Assembly (NCBI GenBank): GCA_021851735.1
Contig: JAJZCD010000009.1
Location: forward strand, 1 to 33,602
DNA: 33,602 nucleotides
Origin: a bacterium
GTDB taxonomy: Bacteria; Patescibacteriota; Saccharimonadia; Saccharimonadales; UBA4665
Reading direction: 5' to 3'
Made by a program: the position numbers and the translations under genes. Of the stretch, positions 30,122-33,602 are shown piece after piece (positions within the stretch are counted from its first letter, which is position 1; each line of letters starts with the position of its first letter). The notes under the pieces were generated by a model that had not been told where the DNA came from, did no database searches, and saw only the letters and a list, made by a program, of their open reading frames with translations.

Positions 30122-31093
30122 TTATTCTAACATGGCTATTTGCGTTAGCGTGTTGCGCTTTAGTAAACAGTTGCGAGTACGAATAAAATGTTCGTTTTGT
30201 TCCAAGAATTCGTACGGGTTGTGCAGCAGGAACTTGTAAAAATCGTAGAGTAAGAACAGCTCAATGAGCGGTTTTATGGTCGCTATATGTGGTAGCTTTG
30301 CCTTGCCGCGTTTGCTATACCCAGAGTAGAGGAAGTACTTATGCACTTTATCCGGTGTCTTATACTTACAGTCGACTAGTAAGAACGCTAATGTACGCGC
30401 AATGTCAAACGCGGGATGGCCCCATGCAGCTTTTTCAAAGTCTATGATACCGGTAATCTCGTTGGAATGAATCTCGAATAGGACGTTGCCTCGAACGAAG
30501 TCCATGTGCAGTGCTTGCTGGCTTGGTAGCATTTCAAGTTTGCGTACCAGAGCTTTATAGTTTGTAAGGTTTTGCGGTGGTCGCAATGCTAGTTTCTCAG
30601 CCATAGCAGACTGCACACCGGGGTTGTTGAAATATTGTTCCATACGGCAACAAATCGCATGGTACTCGTCGGTTACTAATGGCAGAGTGTCTTTAGTAAG
30701 ATCTCTTAGAACAGCATGCGTGTCACTTAGTGCTTTGCCAAGTTGTTTGATATGTCCCATCGTGTATGCTTCCCATGGGATGGTCTTGCCGGGCAAGTAA
30801 TTGTACAGTGCGCCGTAACGCGTTCTTGCGCCAACATGAAGGCAGATTATTCTATGATCTATTGTCTGACGTACCGGGAGACCGTGCGTTGCTGCGTAAT
30901 TGGCCACGCGGTTGGCATTATTTATGCGACGTAACATGGCACGCTCATACTTGTATATAACGAGGTTTACTTGCCGTCCGTTTTTTAGCGTAGCGGCATA
31001 TGACTCATTCCGATACCCCTTTTGTGCGGTGTGTATATAGTCTGGGGACAAGCCGTATTGTTGTAGAATTCGTCTCACTACCTTCTCTGTCAT
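30122..31093 (-). CDS. APH-fold kinase/phosphotransferase
   Basis: The 323-residue protein is an aminoglycoside/choline kinase-like enzyme: LHMDFVRGNVLF contains the HxDxxxxN catalytic loop, and GIIDFEKAAWGHPAFDIAR the metal-binding IDFE and the downstream acidic region. The N-lobe has NLVIYKYERA-type Lys near residue 50. Members phosphorylate choline, ethanolamine, sugars or drugs; resistance is not implied. Start: ATG 31093; TATACT lies 4 nt upstream (leaderless). The frame is open upstream to 31252, but that overlaps thyA and is a shadow. It is first in a five-gene coupled operon and divergent from thyA with a 48-bp gap. Confidence 0.85.
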   Translation of the reverse strand: MTEKVVRRILQQYGLSPDYIHTAQKGYRNESYAATLKNGRQVNLVIYKYERAMLRRINNANRVANYAATHGLPVRQTIDHRIICLHVGARTRYGALYNYLPGKTIPWEAYTMGHIKQLGKALSDTHAVLRDLTKDTLPLVTDEYHAICCRMEQYFNNPGVQSAMAEKLALRPPQNLTNYKALVRKLEMLPSQQALHMDFVRGNVLFEIHSNEITGIIDFEKAAWGHPAFDIARTLAFLLVDCKYKTPDKVHKYFLYSGYSKRGKAKLPHIATIKPLIELFLLYDFYKFLLHNPYEFLEQNEHFIRTRNCLLKRNTLTQIAMLE

Positions 31094-31141
31094 CGTGAGT
31101 ATAGTGTACAGGATCGGTCGGCTTACGCTATACTTCCAGTC
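31094..31141. promoter_or_regulatory. divergent promoter pair thyA / kinase operon
   Basis: In 48 bp there are two -10 boxes facing away from each other: TATACT 7 nt before thyA ATG 31142 (+) and TATACT 4 nt before the kinase ATG 31093 (-). Clear -35 boxes are absent. Both mRNAs should be leaderless or nearly so, and the shared region allows common control of thyA and the operon that contains the DHFR-family and deaminase genes. Confidence 0.6.
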
Positions 31142-31954
31142 ATGACACATCCGGAGTACGAGTACCTTAAGCTCATGGTGGAAATCATCAAGAATGGTAA
31201 GAGTAAACCGACGCGTGGCATTCATGGCATTACGTCCATTTTCGGTGCGCAAGTGCGATTCGATATGCGGGCCGGCTTTCCGTTGTTGACAACTAAAAAG
31301 ATGCCGTTCAAGACTTTACTACACGAACTCCTTTGGTTTGTATCCGGGACCTCTGATGTAACATACTTGCACGAACATGGGATCAAATATTGGGATGGTT
31401 TTTTGCATGAGGGCTCTAACGATTTAGGCCGTATATACGGCGTACAGTGGCGACATTGGAAACGACCGGATGGCAGTGAGTTCGACCAGTTGCAATGGGC
31501 GATAGAGCAGCTCAAAATGAGCCCGGATTCTAAGGGTATCATTGTTAATGCCTGGAATGCCGGCGAGCTTGACGATATGCGTCTCCCTCCCTGTCATACC
31601 ATGTTCCAGTTTGATCTAACGAAGGGCAAATTGCGGTTGCAACTCTATCAGAGGTCTTGGGATGTTTTTTTGGGCGCTCCGTTCAATATTGCCCAATATG
31701 CTTTGCTTCTACATATGGTTGCGTATCTAATTGGAGCGGAGCCGCGAGAACTGATTGTGGCTGCTGGCAACGCGCATTTGTATAAGAATCATATAGCAGA
31801 CGCCAAAGAACAACTCAAGCGTAAGCCGTACCCCTTTCCAAGGCTCAAGCTGGTTGGTGACGTTGAAACCATTGATGACTTCAAGGAAGAAAACTTTATT
31901 CTGGAAAATTATCAATCACATCCCCGCATAAAAACAGATCTAGTTATCGTTTGA
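31142..31954 (+). CDS. thyA: thymidylate synthase ThyA
   Basis: The 270-residue enzyme makes dTMP from dUMP with methylene-THF. Seen: R25 in the phosphate-binding loop (TRGIHGITSIFG), TTKKM, GRIYGVQWR, the catalytic Cys in LPPCHTMFQF (C151), QRSWDVFLGAPFNIAQYALL-type segment with R171 and the dUMP-specific Asn (N182), and AHLYKNH with H212 and Y214. Asn at 182 marks a dUMP rather than dCMP enzyme. Two departures: the TGTG after R25 is GIHG, and AGNAHLY has Asn where most have GDAHLY. Length is normal. It is leaderless (TATACT, 7 nt) and divergent from the kinase-to-DHFR operon. Confidence 0.96.
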   Translation: MTHPEYEYLKLMVEIIKNGKSKPTRGIHGITSIFGAQVRFDMRAGFPLLTTKKMPFKTLLHELLWFVSGTSDVTYLHEHGIKYWDGFLHEGSNDLGRIYGVQWRHWKRPDGSEFDQLQWAIEQLKMSPDSKGIIVNAWNAGELDDMRLPPCHTMFQFDLTKGKLRLQLYQRSWDVFLGAPFNIAQYALLLHMVAYLIGAEPRELIVAAGNAHLYKNHIADAKEQLKRKPYPFPRLKLVGDVETIDDFKEENFILENYQSHPRIKTDLVIV

Positions 31955-31969
31955 TAGGCAAGCTGATAA

Positions 31970-33145
31970 CTACGTGGTCGTTAGAAGCCTACGATAGATT
32001 GCGAGATGCTCGCGACACATACGATCGGTCGTGAATTGTTGTGCAAAGGTCTTCCGGCATACTTCACGTGTAGCAGATGTTTGTTCTGCTATTGCTGTGG
32101 CAAGTGCGCGCGCGGTAGCGGTATCGTCTAACGTGCCATCCGCCTGGATAATCTTCTCTACGACATGCCCTGTTTTACCCGTTTTAATAATCTCTGGGAG
32201 AGCGCCGGAATCCAGACAAACAACTGGCGTTCCACAAGCAAGTGACTCGACGGCCGCAAGCCCGAATGGTTCCGCGAATATAGACGGTACAATAGTGCAC
32301 GTGGCATTTGCCAAGAATGTTTGTTTCGATTCATGCCGGTCCAGAAAACCGACGTACTGAATCTCTTCGTTGTCTACCAGCGGCTTAATGACTTCGTTCC
32401 AGTAGGTGTCTTTCTTGTGATCAGCGTAATGCTTGCCTGCTATCTTGAGCGTCAATGGCCGTGTTGCTTTTTTGTTGTACAGCTTGACGGCTTGTATCGC
32501 CAAGTGAACTCCCTTTGGTTGGATGATCCTACCGATGTATGCAATATAGTCGTCGGTTGGCAGGGCGACAGGATGCAGCTGATCGGTCGGGATGCCGTGG
32601 TATACATTCCCGACCCAATTGGTCTCTGCCGGCATAGTAGCTCGCTGAGCGTATGACATCGATATCCAGTTTAGTGATGCGTACTTAGGGAATACATTCT
32701 TGTATTTGACGAGAAAATTAAATGGGTCGTGGTGCGTGAATACTACAGGTTTAATGCATAACGAGGCAAATGGAAGTGCAATATCTTCCTCGTTAGTATA
32801 AATGTGTATGATATCGAATTCGTCGTTGTTGGCCATGGCGTAAGCCTTGGCAATCAACTCGCTTTGTACTTGGCGTGAGAGTGTTATAAACGTAAACGGG
32901 TGTTTCTTGAGCAAGTCGATATACGTATCGTCGCGACCGGCTAGTTCTTGCTCAAAGTATCGTAAATCTGCCGTAATGTTACGTACGGTGGTGTCGACTG
33001 GACCAGGTGAAAACAATGTTACGTCTACACCTTGTGCCTGTAAACCTTCAGCTAGCTCCAACGCAAGTTTGCCAGGAGAGAAAATTACTTTTGGCAAAAT
33101 ATCGCGGTGCATAAAAATATGCGGGACGACTAATCCGACTCGCAT
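31970..33145 (-). CDS. GT4-family glycosyltransferase
   Basis: The 391-residue protein is another GT-B enzyme, distinct from the tandem pair at 5.9-8.1 kb. The N-terminus MRVGLVVPHIFMHRDILP has a longer acceptor loop without GG, then FSPGKLALELAEGLQ. The donor domain has AYIGRIIQPKGVHLAI, KIAGKHYADHK, QYVGFLDRHESK and the E-x7-E pair in FAEPFGLAAVESLACGTPV. The substrate is unknown. ATG 33145 is 3 nt after the stop of the 34-codon acidic ORF and shares its promoter. It converges on thyA with a 15-nt gap. Confidence 0.9.
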   Translation of the reverse strand: MRVGLVVPHIFMHRDILPKVIFSPGKLALELAEGLQAQGVDVTLFSPGPVDTTVRNITADLRYFEQELAGRDDTYIDLLKKHPFTFITLSRQVQSELIAKAYAMANNDEFDIIHIYTNEEDIALPFASLCIKPVVFTHHDPFNFLVKYKNVFPKYASLNWISMSYAQRATMPAETNWVGNVYHGIPTDQLHPVALPTDDYIAYIGRIIQPKGVHLAIQAVKLYNKKATRPLTLKIAGKHYADHKKDTYWNEVIKPLVDNEEIQYVGFLDRHESKQTFLANATCTIVPSIFAEPFGLAAVESLACGTPVVCLDSGALPEIIKTGKTGHVVEKIIQADGTLDDTATARALATAIAEQTSATREVCRKTFAQQFTTDRMCREHLAIYRRLLTTT

Positions 33146-33148
33146 AGC

Positions 33149-33253
33149 CTAGTTGTCTTTCGTGTCTTCATCCAAGAAGCTTAAATCAAGCTCCTCGGTA
33201 GTGCCGTCGTCTTCGCCATAGTAACCATCGGCGTCAGCGCTATCGTTTGGCAT
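33149..33253 (-). CDS. 34-residue acidic protein
   Basis: ATG 33253 is preceded by GAAAGGGGA (spacing 4-5 nt), one of the best ribosome binding sites here, and TATACT/TACTAT boxes lie upstream. The peptide has 13 Asp/Glu of 34 residues (MPNDSADADGYYGEDDG, then LDLSFLDEDTKDN) and no hydrophobic segment. It ends 3 nt before the glycosyltransferase start, so it may be a coupled leader peptide or a small partner protein. The in-frame extension to 33352 crosses a terminator hairpin and is unlikely. Confidence 0.55.
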   Translation of the reverse strand: MPNDSADADGYYGEDDGTTEELDLSFLDEDTKDN

Positions 33254-33332
33254 GGTATCCCCTTTCAGATAGTATAGTATGCCTGGCAGTCGGATATTTG
33301 TAAATAGCACGGTACTGGCCCACGTTTGACTG

Positions 33333-33368
33333 TAAAAACCCGGCGGTCGCAAGCCGGCTAGCCGGGTT
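33333..33368 (-). terminator. intrinsic terminator before the acidic ORF
   Basis: AACCCGGC pairs with GCCGGGTT across a loop that contains CCGGCTAGCCGG. On the minus strand it is followed by TTTTT, so it ends transcription arriving from the transposase gene. Confidence 0.75.
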
Positions 33369-33415
33369 GTTCATGCTTGTACTTTAAAAAGACACACACT
33401 GTTTCCTGTCCTCTT

Positions 33416-33601
33416 CTAATATCCCTTGACAAAGATAGGTATTATGTTAGAATGCACATGATAAAATGACCCTAAATTCCGGGCAATAGTAGGACAGTCC
33501 TGTTCAGATAAGCCTTTCTCTTTCGCTAACTGTATCGCACTCTTGTAGCCGAGGCAACGCCTCGGCTTGCTGTTTATGGTGGCGACGAAGTCGTCCACCT
33601 G
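33416..33601 (-). CDS. C-terminal end of an IS30-type transposase (partial)
   Basis: The minus-strand frame is open to the right edge of the window, so the gene begins outside. The visible 61 residues include VDDFVATINSKPRRCLGYKS, which fits the IS30 C-terminal signature (hNxRPRKxLGaxTP). The following 40 residues (ending IPIFVKGY) are less typical and may come from read-through past the usual end. The DDE catalytic residues would lie outside the window. No terminal inverted repeat could be identified on this side. An antisense promoter and terminator lie inside this end. Confidence 0.6.
   Translation of the reverse strand, partial: QVDDFVATINSKPRRCLGYKSAIQLAKEKGLSEQDCPTIARNLGSFYHVHSNIIPIFVKGY
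33426..33453 (+). promoter_or_regulatory. strong promoter antisense to the transposase end
   Basis: TTGACA (33426-33431), a 16-nt spacer and TAGAAT (33448-33453) with an extended TG. It is the best-matching sigma70-type promoter in the window and faces into the transposase gene. Only a 3-codon ORF (ATG 33458) follows. Confidence 0.65.
33547..33576 (+). terminator. terminator of the antisense transcript
   Basis: AGCCGAGGC-AAC-GCCTCGGCT, a perfect 9-bp stem (33547-33567), followed by TGCTGTTTA. It lies about 90 nt downstream of the antisense promoter, within the transposase reading frame. Confidence 0.55.
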
Positions 33602-33602
33602 C

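Noticed and set aside
30122-31093. Antibiotic resistance gene (aminoglycoside phosphotransferase)
   Set aside because: Only the fold-level motifs HxDxxxxN and IDFE are shared; the operon context points to metabolism, not resistance.
31094-31252. Long N-terminal extension of the APH-fold kinase
   Set aside because: It is antisense to thyA and lacks kinase similarity; the promoter points to ATG 31093.
1-33602. CRISPR array, prophage or rRNA operon
   Set aside because: No regularly spaced repeats, no phage structural genes and no rRNA-like sequence were seen.

Overview
The window looks like a piece of a Patescibacteria (CPR) chromosome, most likely Candidatus Saccharibacteria (TM7). This is inferred from compact, often overlapping genes, the run dnaX, dnaB, (membrane gene), ybaB, recR, a 169-residue conserved protein next to rplJL that I associate with this lineage, long ThyX-like proteins, and frequent start codons only about 6 nt after a -10 box with no Shine-Dalgarno sequence (leaderless mRNAs). 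TGA serves as a normal stop (for example in ATGA overlaps at 27584 and 28540), so the recoded UGA=Gly lineages are excluded. No rRNA gene or marker phylogeny could be checked.

Layout. 1-4.8 kb is an accessory-like zone: a small cupin-like gene, an EEP-family phosphohydrolase, a decayed MNT-type nucleotidyltransferase, a VOC protein, a PQ-loop-like membrane protein, an SDR oxidoreductase, a poorly coding stretch with ORF remnants, a BrnT/BrnA-type toxin-antitoxin pair with a clear promoter, operator and terminator, a small coiled-coil gene, and an intact tRNA-Gln(UUG) with a second partial tRNA 3' end about 400 bp away. 4.9-9.3 kb (+ strand) is an envelope block: alpha/beta hydrolase, two GT4 glycosyltransferases and an AI-2E-type permease. 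9.3-17.5 kb is mostly minus-strand core machinery: cysS, a DHH phosphoesterase, recR, ybaB, a multi-spanning membrane protein, dnaB and dnaX, with a DUF1653 gene on the plus strand.

17.6-22.6 kb holds an anchored Ser/Thr-rich surface protein, a dienelactone-hydrolase-like enzyme, the 169-residue conserved protein, rplL and rplJ behind an L10-type leader with an intrinsic terminator, and an M20 peptidase. 22.6-33.2 kb is the most unusual part, a thymidylate/nucleotide neighbourhood: dcd overlapping a thymidylate kinase-tandem ThyX-like fusion; an EamA-type transporter; a translationally coupled operon of an APH-fold kinase, a cytidylyltransferase-like protein, a HIT-Nudix fusion, a deaminase with a large extra N-terminal domain and a DHFR-family protein; and, divergent from that operon, thyA. 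A third GT4 gene follows a 34-codon acidic ORF. The right edge has the C-terminal end of a probable IS30-type transposase with an antisense promoter and terminator inside it.

The main biological reading is that dTMP supply is encoded twice in about 8 kb (dcd to ThyX-like/Tmk, and deaminase to ThyA with DHFR), together with kinase, nucleotidyltransferase and HIT-Nudix proteins whose roles are unknown. A second theme is loss of zinc-binding cysteines in both DnaX and RecR.
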